A DNA stretch of 64,000 nt from Scheffersomyces stipitis CBS 6054 (lineage: Eukaryota; Ascomycota; Pichiomycetes; Serinales; Debaryomycetaceae): contig NC_009048.1 in the NCBI RefSeq assembly GCF_000209165.1, forward strand, positions 558,001 to 622,000. Reading direction: 5' to 3'. The notes under the pieces are model-generated. The model made no database searches and had not been told where the DNA came from. It worked only from the letters and a program-made list of their open reading frames with translations. Below are positions 45,489 through 54,528 of the stretch, piece after piece. A program made the position numbers and the translations under genes. The first letter of the stretch is position 1. Every line of letters begins with the position of its first letter.

Positions 45489-46195
45489 GATGAATGATAT
45501 TATGAATTGTATGACAATAATAAATCTGATTATGATTATTGTAATAGAATTATAGAATAGACTAATATTTGAAATGAAGAAAGTGCATAGATCAATACTG
45601 GTCAATAGAATGTGTAAGGATATGGAAATGAGTTATAGAAATTATCTTCTATGGACTAACTTGTATCGTTCTTCGTTGGAGATTGTGTTCTAGTCTCTTA
45701 GTCAAAGACAAATGATTTCTAACAATTAAAGAAACAAAAGTCAGACGTATAGGTACTAATAGATGAGAGAAATAAAGTGATTGTACACTTACTGAGGTTC
45801 CTGATGGCTGTTTCGTATTTTCGTTCCTGGTTCTCTCTAAGATCCACCTATCTTGTAGTGCTTCTCCACTTTGAAGTTCAGACTATTTTATGGTTACGCT
45901 GTAGTTAAACTAGATTCTAAATGAAACTAATGTGACAACAAGATTTCTAAAAGCATCTGAACCCTTCACAATTTTTTCTTACTAAAATCACTCTGGTAGT
46001 GAATGCGAATATTTAAAGCTGAGAATATTGTATGTGAGATTCCTGCGAACAAACCCGTGCCGCAGTACATTATTTAACACCAGTATCAGAAACTCCATTC
46101 TCCAAATTAAATCTTGCTGTCGTTTTCTATTAGTTTGTTAGCCTTTTTGACATTCTAAATCAGAAGGGAATTCCTCCTAATACAAAACAGACAAG
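45489..46195. other. Divergent promoter between the HAPSTR1-like gene and SEC22
   Basis: 707 bp. ACTTAC at 45787-45792 is GTAAGT on the minus strand and could start a leader intron of the HAPSTR1-like gene, but no minus-strand TACTAAC follows. No other feature is recognised. Confidence 0.4.
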
Positions 46196-46966
46196 ATGGT
46201 CAAGTCGACCTTAATATACAGATACGATGGTTAGTAAATTGAATTTCGCTTTCACATATATTCGTACCGATTCTTAACATATTAAGTGAACTATAAATAT
46301 TATATGAATGCCCATTATATCTATTTATGACCTTATGATACTAACAATTCAGCTCTTCCTTTGTGTGGATCGGTAGATGACAATAATGATCCAGCGTTAA
46401 TGGACCAGAAGAAAAAGTGTAAGATTCTCATCAGTAGAATGACACCCAACTCCGAGCCTCAGGCTACAATTGAATCTGGGGACTATAACATCCACTACTT
46501 GATCGCAAGCCTGATCATATACATTTGCATTAGTGAAAAGTCATACCCCAGGAAGCTTGCATTCTCATACTTGCAAGAAATATCGCATGAGTTCCAGAAT
46601 TCGCATGGAACAGATGCTTTATCGAACTCAGCCAGACCTTTTGGATTCTCTTCGTTTGATAATTTCTTGAGCAAAACTAAAAAAATCTACCAAGATCAGA
46701 GAGCACAATCAAATTTGGACAGATTGAACAACGACTTGGCAGATGTCAAGAAAGTCATGACAAAGAACATCGAAGACTTGTTATATAGAGGCGACTCGTT
46801 GGACAAGATGAGTGACTTGTCGTCGAGCTTGAAGAGTGATTCGTTGAAGTACAGAAGAAGAGCACAAAGAATCAACTTAGAGGCCATGATCAGACAGTAC
46901 ATCCCCATTGTTGGAGCTGGGTTGATCTTTGTGTTTTTGATATGGTACATGTTCCTCCGTCGTTAA
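46196..46966 (+). CDS. SEC22: R-SNARE Sec22, two exons
   Basis: ER-Golgi v-SNARE. Exon 1 (46196-46229) and exon 2 (46353-46966) give 215 residues, matching Saccharomyces Sec22 (about 214). The start is MVKSTLIYRYDALPLC; a longin domain occupies about 1-125, the SNARE motif about 130-190 with the zero-layer Arg in LLYRGDSLDKMSD, and a C-terminal anchor ends FLRR. The 123-nt intron has TACTAAC at 46339-46345 and a CAG acceptor, but an unusual GTTAGT donor. The junction gives DALPLC where most Sec22 proteins have DGLPL. No other donor nearby keeps the frame. Without splicing the frame lacks an ATG and the first 14 residues. Confidence 0.93.
46230..46352 (+). other. SEC22: SEC22 intron (123 nt, phase 1)
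   Basis: Donor GTTAGT (non-consensus at +3), branch TACTAAC at 46339-46345, acceptor CAG. Removal joins codon 11 (Asp) to LPLCGSVDD through a GCT (Ala) codon. Confidence 0.85.
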
Positions 46967-47279
46967 GATGTTAAACCCTTTGTAGAATAGAACTGTTCAA
47001 TCCGCAGTTGGAGAGAGTGATGAAGAATTATTATGATTTTTCTGACTCATTTGTTTGTAGAACGTCATAGTGAGAGCTATAATAGTACCAATAGTAAGAA
47101 CAACATTAGCTTGGGTAGTTGTAGCTTATATAGTGGTATCTACTAGTAGAGTCTACGAATTATACACTTTGATAGTAATGTCGCGCGACATCTTTTGATA
47201 ACGTAGTTGCATAGTTACAAATTTAACATATGAAATAAAATCAAGTGGCACTTACCATAATTGAACAGTTCTTGTTTCA
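46967..47279. other. Intergenic: SEC22 3' flank and MON1 5' region
   Basis: 313 bp, AT-rich. GTCGCGCGAC (47180-47189) is a perfect 10-bp palindrome with an MCB-like core (ACGCGT is not present), about 90 bp before MON1. Nothing else is seen. Confidence 0.4.
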
Positions 47280-49403
47280 ATGAGTGAATTGAGTCCGTCT
47301 CCGTCGCGGAATGGTGAAACTTCAAATCATATAAAGTACAATGTGCTGTTTTCGTCTACTTCCAAACTAGCGGTTCCATCCATTGCCAATCCTACACTAC
47401 CTACAGGCGAACCAACAACAGCAATTAATTTGGAAAACGCTGGACCATCTGAAAGTTCATTTATATTAGAAGAGGATGATCATCACCTCCAAGTGGTTTC
47501 AACATCAAGACATTCAGTAGCCAGCGATAGCAGTTACCCCGGCTCTGGAGGACAGGATAGTGAATACGAAGAAGAAGATGGAAACAATGTCAATTCTTCA
47601 CATATTGAAGAAGAAGCCCTTCAGAACATGCTCAGCGACTTGATACGTAGTAACCGCCTGTACGTGAATGTCAGGGACAACTCTTTGCCCTTACGCGAAC
47701 TCTCGTTTCTTGATTTGAATATATTTCCTAACACTCATGAAGCAAAGAATGAACTTGAGTTCTATGAGAAACACATCCAAATCCAGAAAGATAATGACGA
47801 GCCAGCATTTCACCAAAAATTAAAACATTTCTTCATACTTTCAACTGCAGGGAAGCCCATCTTCTCTATGCACGGTTCTGACGATCTAATTATGGGTTAC
47901 ATGGGAATCATCACAACGATAGTATGCACATTTGAAGAGAGTATGAAGGAAGACTTCAAATCGATAATGGTGGGAGACAAGACAAAAATCGTAGTACTTA
48001 ATAAGAGTCCACTCCTTCTCGTGGCAATATCCCAAATAAGTTATGAACTCATGTCTTCAAACACTGATTCCACATCTAGTAATAAAGAAGACAAGGAAAG
48101 TGACAGCGACGACATTTTGTTGATAAACCAACTTAATACTCTTTACAAATATTTACTTGCAATACTCTCGAAGCCAACTATCGAAAAGAACTTTCACAAC
48201 AGGATGAATTATGATTTGCGAAAGGTTCTCACGCCGCTAGATTTTCAAAACTTAGAGGCTCTATGTATGAAGTTGACATATGGCTTACCGTTACTTAATC
48301 AAGGAGAAAGCATTTCAGATACGGAAAGCTTTGATTTTTTCATTGGAGAACTTATGGACTCATCAATCCAAAGCGTAAAAGTGACAAACACCACAAGGAT
48401 GAAACTCAACAATATACTACTTTCATGTAAAAGACTCAAATTAAGAGACGATGACTCTGCTTTGAATAGATCAAGTGAAACAGCTTCATTGATATTTAAT
48501 AGGACAACCAAAGAGGCTGAAAAGTATTTAGGAGACGACTTACTTTTTTCATTTTTGCTTGCTTCTTCAAATAAGATTCTCAACTATATGAAACCAAAGA
48601 ATCATTCGCTTTCGAATGAAGACATGAAATTGTTGTTTTCTATGATATCCGCAGCCGAGTATCAGAATCGAGGGGGAAGTTTTGATGAAGATCTATGGAT
48701 TCCACTTTGCTTGCCAAACTTCAATCCCAATGGATTTTTGTATGTCTTTGTAAAGAAGATCTCTCTCTCGAGTTATCTACAATCGAGTACTGTTGACCAG
48801 TACTTAACCATTGTACTTGTGAGTAGCAACAAGAACACATTCTTCCAGATGAGAGAATTATCGAGATTCATAATCAATAAGATTGTTAAAAGAGAACAAT
48901 TCTTAACTACTTTGACGGACGAATTGACAGGATCGACTAAACTATCCATACTTAATGACATCAAAGTACCTGCAATCAAACACTTTATCTACAAACTAAA
49001 GGAAACAAACCAGTTCATCATGAACGACATGGTGCACTTTAATAATGATAGAAGCATGAATACCTTGCTTCAACTAGTGTACTTTTATTCTATCTTGCAC
49101 AATAGTAGGGCTACTCGAATTAAGAGTAAATTGAAATCCACCTACAATCAGCAGCAAGGATCCAATTTTGTTAATCCTATAAATACCTACAAGATAGATA
49201 ATAAGAAGTTAACTTATGTCAAGTGGCAAGGAGCAGGCTCCATTGTTACAGGGTTTATGCTTTCAGATAACAGCTTCGAATTTTACTGTTTGAGCAACGA
49301 AGAAATCGACTCCAAAGAGCTCATATCCAGCAGCCTCAAAATAATCAGATGGTGTGAAAAGTACAGAAAGCGGTTGTTCTTAGGAGGTGGCGTCGTCTTC
49401 TGA
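47280..49403 (+). CDS. MON1: Vacuolar fusion protein Mon1 (Mon1-Ccz1 Rab7 GEF)
   Basis: With Ccz1, Mon1 activates the Rab7 homologue Ypt7 on late endosomes and autophagosomes. The 707 residues have a disordered acidic N-terminus of about 155 residues. The first longin domain follows, with the family block KLKHFFILSTAGKPIFSMHG, and then a second and third longin-like domain. The C-terminus contains YVKWQGAGSIVTGFML and ends near RKRLFLGGGVVF. Saccharomyces Mon1 is about 644 residues. Convergent with RRF1 at 54 bp. Confidence 0.93.
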   Translation: MSELSPSPSRNGETSNHIKYNVLFSSTSKLAVPSIANPTLPTGEPTTAINLENAGPSESSFILEEDDHHLQVVSTSRHSVASDSSYPGSGGQDSEYEEEDGNNVNSSHIEEEALQNMLSDLIRSNRLYVNVRDNSLPLRELSFLDLNIFPNTHEAKNELEFYEKHIQIQKDNDEPAFHQKLKHFFILSTAGKPIFSMHGSDDLIMGYMGIITTIVCTFEESMKEDFKSIMVGDKTKIVVLNKSPLLLVAISQISYELMSSNTDSTSSNKEDKESDSDDILLINQLNTLYKYLLAILSKPTIEKNFHNRMNYDLRKVLTPLDFQNLEALCMKLTYGLPLLNQGESISDTESFDFFIGELMDSSIQSVKVTNTTRMKLNNILLSCKRLKLRDDDSALNRSSETASLIFNRTTKEAEKYLGDDLLFSFLLASSNKILNYMKPKNHSLSNEDMKLLFSMISAAEYQNRGGSFDEDLWIPLCLPNFNPNGFLYVFVKKISLSSYLQSSTVDQYLTIVLVSSNKNTFFQMRELSRFIINKIVKREQFLTTLTDELTGSTKLSILNDIKVPAIKHFIYKLKETNQFIMNDMVHFNNDRSMNTLLQLVYFYSILHNSRATRIKSKLKSTYNQQQGSNFVNPINTYKIDNKKLTYVKWQGAGSIVTGFMLSDNSFEFYCLSNEEIDSKELISSSLKIIRWCEKYRKRLFLGGGVVF

Positions 49404-49457
49404 TAAACTAATACATATATACAGCATAGAATAAATGGTATCTAACCTTTTGGTTTA

Positions 49458-50225
49458 TTATTTTAAAATTGATGATTCAGCAGTCTTGAATGATTCGTTA
49501 AGTTTGTCAGAGTACTGTTTATGCAATTTTTCGAATTGGGTCAAGAGTTTATTTTCAGCATCTGTAGATTTGTGGCCCTTGAGTTGTTTTGTGAATTTAT
49601 TTCTGACTTCCGATCTGATAGAAGATAAGGAGTTGTTCTTCGCAGATCCGTGCTTGAACTTTTCAAAGATCTCCTTCAAATGTTTGACAGATTCATTTTT
49701 GGTCTCGGTAGTAACTGGAGGTAATGGTACCTTCAAGGTGAACTTATTGGATGGATCGACTTGAGCATTCATGTTTAAACCTGATCCAAGAATAGTGTTA
49801 ATGACATGTTTGGAATTTTCCGGATCAAATAACGTAATAATGAAATTTCTGCCTTTAACAGAAGTCTGTGCTACAGAAGTGAATGGTAATTCTCCATCAT
49901 GTGTATTGACAGAAAGCTTGTCGAAGATCTTTGGATTGGTCTTTCCCAATTTGGCTTCACTGGCAGCTTTATTGAATTTTTCTATAACAGATTGAAACTT
50001 TACAGTAGCATCTTCGAAATCAATATTAGCAGCTTCAGCATCATCTTCTTCAACTGGTTCTTCTTTTCCTTTCTTGGATGTCTTCGTCTTCTTCTTCGCT
50101 AATTGGAACCCAGAAGAGTGGAATGAATGTCTTTGAAACTTCAAAGGATTGTAGGTCAAAGCAATCCTAAGATTAGAAGTAGGCTTTACTAACCCTGGTC
50201 TTTTCAACAATAAGGATCTGAACAT
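49458..50225 (-). CDS. RRF1: Mitochondrial ribosome recycling factor Rrf1
   Basis: Splits mitochondrial ribosomes after termination. The 255 residues begin with an Arg/Ser-rich presequence (MFRSLLLKRPGLVKPTSNLR), then a Lys/acidic spacer. The RRF domain follows (about 70-255): a helix (FQSVIEKFNKAASEAKLG), a beta-domain with IITLFDP and the matching PLPPVTTETKNESVKHLKE, and long C-terminal helices with SIRSEVRNKF. The PLPPVT-E-R/K pattern is the RRF signature region. Tandem with IPI1, 239 bp apart. Length is near Saccharomyces Rrf1 (about 230). Confidence 0.88.
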   Translation of the reverse strand: MFRSLLLKRPGLVKPTSNLRIALTYNPLKFQRHSFHSSGFQLAKKKTKTSKKGKEEPVEEDDAEAANIDFEDATVKFQSVIEKFNKAASEAKLGKTNPKIFDKLSVNTHDGELPFTSVAQTSVKGRNFIITLFDPENSKHVINTILGSGLNMNAQVDPSNKFTLKVPLPPVTTETKNESVKHLKEIFEKFKHGSAKNNSLSSIRSEVRNKFTKQLKGHKSTDAENKLLTQFEKLHKQYSDKLNESFKTAESSILK

Positions 50226-50464
50226 AACTCTTGTTTATGGCGATTACCAGAAGATTGAGATTGTTCAATAAATTTTCAGCCAATTATTGCATCTTCAACA
50301 AGGAAAATGATAGTGCGACCAACTTACTTGCGAAAAAATCTTAAGGGGTAATTGGGGGCTGCGTAATTACACCAAGTTAGTAAATGAAGTTTATGAATAC
50401 TGGTGGTCTATTAGAAGTCAATAGTTAGATGGGTACGTGGATATTGATTGTCTATAAATACTAA

Positions 50465-51607
50465 TTACTCATCTTCTGCTACCTTCTTCAATTCCTGCTC
50501 GAGATTATCGATTATTGTCATACACGAGTTGGCTTCTCTGCCTACTTCACCACCTTCCTTAACTAAACTGTTCAAATTCTTTACTACAGGCTTTTGGAAG
50601 ACATCGACGAATACTTTTCTTCTTGTGTCCAAGTCTTCTGCTGTTATGGTGTCCAAGTCAGAGATATGGAATTTTCCGTCGTCAATGTCCTTTGAATTGC
50701 TACTACTGTTGTGCTGTCCTAGGATTGTGTTAAAGCCGTTGATTTTCGACTTGGGCAATTCGTTGGCAAAGAGCTTCAATGGAGCAAATGCTTGAGAAGT
50801 CGCAGCCGGAATTAAATACTTGTATGATTGAGGATGGACTGACACGACTATGGCTGGGTTAATTTCAGACTCTGCAGAGTCTGATAGCTGTGGGAACAAA
50901 GAAGCTTGCAAAAATGCCTTGAGTACAGCCAAATGGCCAATACGAGCCTTTTTCACAGATCCGCCGATGGCTGCACTAGTGGTGATGGCTAAAGATACAG
51001 ACTTCTTGTCATCTGTCAAGGTCCAAGACATCAAAGTGAAATATGATCTCATAGTCTTCACAAAGAATGATTTACTTAATGACTGTGGAGCATGTTCTAC
51101 TAGCACATTCAAAAACTTTGTAGAACTATTTCTGATTTCAGGATGTAAGTGGGTCATAGCCGAATGGATAAAAAGAGCAATAGACCTGATATGCAATTCT
51201 AAAATACCAGGTTGCATGTTGGCACACTTGTTGAAAAGTGCAACCAATGTTGTTCTGACACTGGCGGACTGATCGAGAATCAACGGTATTATCAGAGTGA
51301 AGATCTGCTTGTATAACGAAGGATTGGATGGGAGATGCTGATCAATATATATGAGAACTTCCTTTCTGGTAGCAGAGGCATGATGTTTAGTCAATGACAA
51401 ATGGTGTGACAAGTCGATTTCTTGCTTTTGTTCTTCTGAAACTCCACTTTTCAGCTTTTTGGCTATAGATTGGTTGGGCAAGGAAATGGTTTTGGCTGTG
51501 AACGAAGTATCAGTATGATTATCTGGTTTTGCGGCAGTTTTTCCCACCTTAAGCTTTGGCTTGACGAAGTCCTTCGCCTTTTGAGCCTTCTTCCTTTTAG
51601 TAGCCAT
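50465..51607 (-). CDS. IPI1: Pre-60S assembly factor Ipi1 (Rix1 complex)
   Basis: Member of the Rix1-Ipi1-Ipi3 complex (human TEX10) that acts in ITS2 processing and late 60S maturation; nuclear. The 380 residues start MATKRKKAQKAKDFVKPKLKVGK, the conserved basic N-terminus of the family. TKHHASATRKEVL and HEAT-like helices follow (DQSASVRTTLVALFNKCA; HPEIRNSSTKFLNVL). The ATG at 51607 is chosen; the 12 extra upstream codons begin with TTG. Saccharomyces Ipi1 is about 334 residues. It diverges from BRL1. Confidence 0.9.
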   Translation of the reverse strand: MATKRKKAQKAKDFVKPKLKVGKTAAKPDNHTDTSFTAKTISLPNQSIAKKLKSGVSEEQKQEIDLSHHLSLTKHHASATRKEVLIYIDQHLPSNPSLYKQIFTLIIPLILDQSASVRTTLVALFNKCANMQPGILELHIRSIALFIHSAMTHLHPEIRNSSTKFLNVLVEHAPQSLSKSFFVKTMRSYFTLMSWTLTDDKKSVSLAITTSAAIGGSVKKARIGHLAVLKAFLQASLFPQLSDSAESEINPAIVVSVHPQSYKYLIPAATSQAFAPLKLFANELPKSKINGFNTILGQHNSSSNSKDIDDGKFHISDLDTITAEDLDTRRKVFVDVFQKPVVKNLNSLVKEGGEVGREANSCMTIIDNLEQELKKVAEDE

Positions 51608-52030
51608 GGTTGTGAAAAATAGAGTAATATATGGTACTTTCAAAGATAATGATCAAATGAAAACTTGCCCCAAAAAATAGTGAAGCTCTTCGCTTTCTGT
51701 TATATAAGCACTGAGCTAATTGAACTGGGTTTTAATTAAGCCGCACGCACCAAATAAAAACAGAAAGGTAAATACAGATCGTAGATTTAATTTCACTTTT
51801 TCCTAAAGTCACAAGAGAGAAGTCCTGTTATATCAGCATTAGAGATATAGAGATATAGAGGATCTAATTGTACAATAGACTTAGAAAAGATACTTTGCAA
51901 CTTTTGATTTGGATTTTTTATTTCTGCAGAACGTTTTATCTTATCAACATAAAAATCGATACATTCACATTCAGATCAACAACTTCACTGAAAGTATCAT
52001 TCTCAATACATCTACGGATCATAATCTTCT
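51608..52030. other. Divergent IPI1/BRL1 promoter
   Basis: 423 bp. AGAGATATAGAG occurs as an overlapping tandem at about 51841-51859 (GAGATATA repeated). No gene or known factor site recognised. Confidence 0.4.
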
Positions 52031-53728
52031 ATGTCGTACAAAAGATATCCCGATGGCAACGATTTTGATGGCACGTTTTTTCAGTCGCTTTCTCTAGAAG
52101 ACACGGGACATGCCACTGCCAACATTTACAATAGGCACTATACAGCAGAATACGACGAAGACTTGATGGAGATCGACTACGAACACGACAAATCCGACTT
52201 CAATCTTGACCATGCGAACTTCACACCAGAGCCTATCAGTTCAGGTGATCCAGACATATTAACTCCCATCAATAAGCTATCTCATTTTGCATCTACTCCG
52301 GCACAGTCTACGCCTATAAATGAAGATAAAAACAGCAACGAGACGATATCTGACAATAAAAGTGAAGAATTACAAGAGCACGAAAAAGAAATAGAAAATG
52401 AAGACGCCGATTTAGGTGAAGCCAATTCTAGCATAGTCAGTTCACTTCTTTCGCCCACGATATTAGGAGCTAGACTCGCCATTAGACTGCCACGACTTCT
52501 ATTGCCACCACCTTCAAGGAAAGGAAGCGTTAGTTTTTCTGATATCGATCACGAGTACGATACAAGTTCTTTCAGAGACCACTCTGCTACTTTACCCATC
52601 AGTAAATTCGGAAACTATAAGACACCTGAGCCAATCAATAGGCTCAGTAACCTTAACTTTAGAAACGTTAGTTCATTTTCGCTGAATTCCGATCTCAGCA
52701 CCTTCCTAGCTAGTAAAGACGAAAACGACGATACTGAGGAATATATCTACAATCCACGTGATGGGAATTATCTTAGTTTCAACAATAATCGTACATTTGA
52801 CAACTCGCTCAATCGTTCGTACCTCTACAGACAATCTTTCAACGGCCTAGCTGACCGGTCGGCCGCTTCTTTTATAAATAGAAGTCACATGGACACTTCA
52901 GCAGTCCAAATACACCACCATCATTACTATTATGGTGGCAATGACGATACAGCTAATCGTACTATAGGCAGTCCAGAGCATACTGGTGCCCACACTCGTA
53001 CATTACAATTAAGTGCTACCGGTGAACCTAATCTTCCATCGCCGTGGCAGTCAAATATCTCCCCAATAGCCCGAGTACCATATTTGCTAGCTTCGTATCT
53101 ACAATTGATTATTAATTTGGTTGTTTCAGCTTATACCATCTACATCCTCTACCAAGTTATTTCTACTATCAGAAGAGATATCAATGTCAAATTGGACCTA
53201 CATGCTAAAAATATCCTAAGCGAGATACAATCATGTACAAGGCAGTACAAAGAAAATGGATGCGGGCCAGACACGGTGGGCCCCGAGTTGGAAGAAGTGT
53301 GTGCCAGTTTAGCCAAGTGCATGAACCAAAGTCCTCACAAAGGTAGCGGTAACGCCTCGCTGATCAGTGCCGAAACGATCGGCTTGATCATCAATTCGTT
53401 GGTTGAACCTCTTGGCTTGAAGGTGTTCCTCTTTCTCTTTGGAACCATCGCTGCCTTGTTTGCTTGCAACTTTACCTTCGGCTACATTCGTGCAAAGACC
53501 TACTATGGCTGGAATTCAGAATTGATTGCAAATCCTGCACACGCCGCCATTCCTGGTTCCACGCTGTCAGGATTAGGAAGTACCGAGGAACAACTTTTCA
53601 GCCCTGGCAACGGATCGCAATTGGTAAACACACCAAAAAATAATGCCAATAGCTTGGCTTATACGGATGGACGTCAAGGAGGTAGCGACAATTCAGGCCG
53701 AGGTCTCTGGAAAAAGTTAACCTCCTGA
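52031..53728 (+). CDS. BRL1: Nuclear-envelope protein Brl1 (Brl1/Brr6 family)
   Basis: Inner-nuclear-membrane protein required for nuclear pore assembly and membrane homeostasis. The 565 residues have a long hydrophilic N-terminus (about 1-340). The Brl1/Brr6 domain follows, with TM1 (about 352-376), a lumenal loop holding four cysteines (CTRQYKENGC ... VCASLAKC, two predicted disulphides) and TM2 (about 460-485). Then come YIRAKTYYGWN and a short Ser/Gly tail. The length favours Brl1 (about 471 in Saccharomyces) over the much smaller Brr6 (about 197). Confidence 0.87.
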   Translation: MSYKRYPDGNDFDGTFFQSLSLEDTGHATANIYNRHYTAEYDEDLMEIDYEHDKSDFNLDHANFTPEPISSGDPDILTPINKLSHFASTPAQSTPINEDKNSNETISDNKSEELQEHEKEIENEDADLGEANSSIVSSLLSPTILGARLAIRLPRLLLPPPSRKGSVSFSDIDHEYDTSSFRDHSATLPISKFGNYKTPEPINRLSNLNFRNVSSFSLNSDLSTFLASKDENDDTEEYIYNPRDGNYLSFNNNRTFDNSLNRSYLYRQSFNGLADRSAASFINRSHMDTSAVQIHHHHYYYGGNDDTANRTIGSPEHTGAHTRTLQLSATGEPNLPSPWQSNISPIARVPYLLASYLQLIINLVVSAYTIYILYQVISTIRRDINVKLDLHAKNILSEIQSCTRQYKENGCGPDTVGPELEEVCASLAKCMNQSPHKGSGNASLISAETIGLIINSLVEPLGLKVFLFLFGTIAALFACNFTFGYIRAKTYYGWNSELIANPAHAAIPGSTLSGLGSTEEQLFSPGNGSQLVNTPKNNANSLAYTDGRQGGSDNSGRGLWKKLTS

Positions 53729-54528
53729 GAGTCAAAATCCGAGATCAATCTCTTGGAAAGGGAGTACGAATAGAGAACTAAATAGTATACAATAACGATA
53801 AATAGGATTATACGAATTACGAACAATATGGTAATGGGATTCACTACTAGAATACGAACCAGCCTATTTTACGAGTTCCAGTGTTCCTCGGCATAACCAT
53901 CAAATTTTGGTTGCTCCGGTGCCTGTGGAAATATTTTCGCTTCAATTGTAGCAGGCCGCAGGACAGTGATAACAACTTGGTCTAGGCAAAGAGTCGAATG
54001 CTACTAACAGCGATGGAAAAGGAGAATCAGAAGATTACAGGGTTAGAACAGTAGTAGCATATGCGCTTGGGCTGTCATGTATATCTCAAGAGGGGAGTAT
54101 CTAAAAACCTAATTGTTTGTAGCCCAGAAATTGAACTGGAATAATAATCTCACTTCAATAACTCCGGTCGGCCTCACGAAATTCGTGAAACTGCTGCAGC
54201 GCTTCAGTTCATCCAAATCTTGCCTCAAAATTCACCTAGCTGGAGGATTGCTGTTGGAATGTAGTCATAACCACTGACAACTATGGTCCATTCAGCGCCA
54301 GGGTGGCTTTTTGGGGTCTGGTAATGCTACGGAATGAATGGCATCAGCCGCAGCTGTTCGATCGGCTGAAGGTTTTGTGCCGACCGGCTCTAACAGCGAA
54401 CAAGTCCGCATCTGCCAACATTCGGCATATGCTCCCTGGCTCGTTTGCTCATCACCATATAAATACAACAATTTTATGCAATTGCAATTGTAAGTAAAAA
54501 AAACCGAATTTGTCGCTAATCCTCTAGA
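53729..54528. promoter_or_regulatory. Promoter of the Tpo1/Flu1-type transporter, rich in CGG/CCG repeats
   Basis: 800 bp with no gene. CCGGTCGGC (54164-54172) and its exact reverse complement GCCGACCGG (54379-54387), CACGAA-A-TTCGTG (54175-54187) and CAGCCG-n12-CGGCTG (54345-54368) all lie 140-365 bp before the ATG. CGG/CCG inverted pairs are the usual sites of Zn2Cys6 regulators such as those controlling drug-efflux genes. The factor is unknown. A TACTAAC at 54002-54008 has no matching donor. Confidence 0.5.

Noticed and set aside
45487..45792. Possible leader intron of the HAPSTR1-like gene (GTAAGT on the minus strand)
   Set aside because: No minus-strand TACTAAC or close variant was found between the donor and the start codon.
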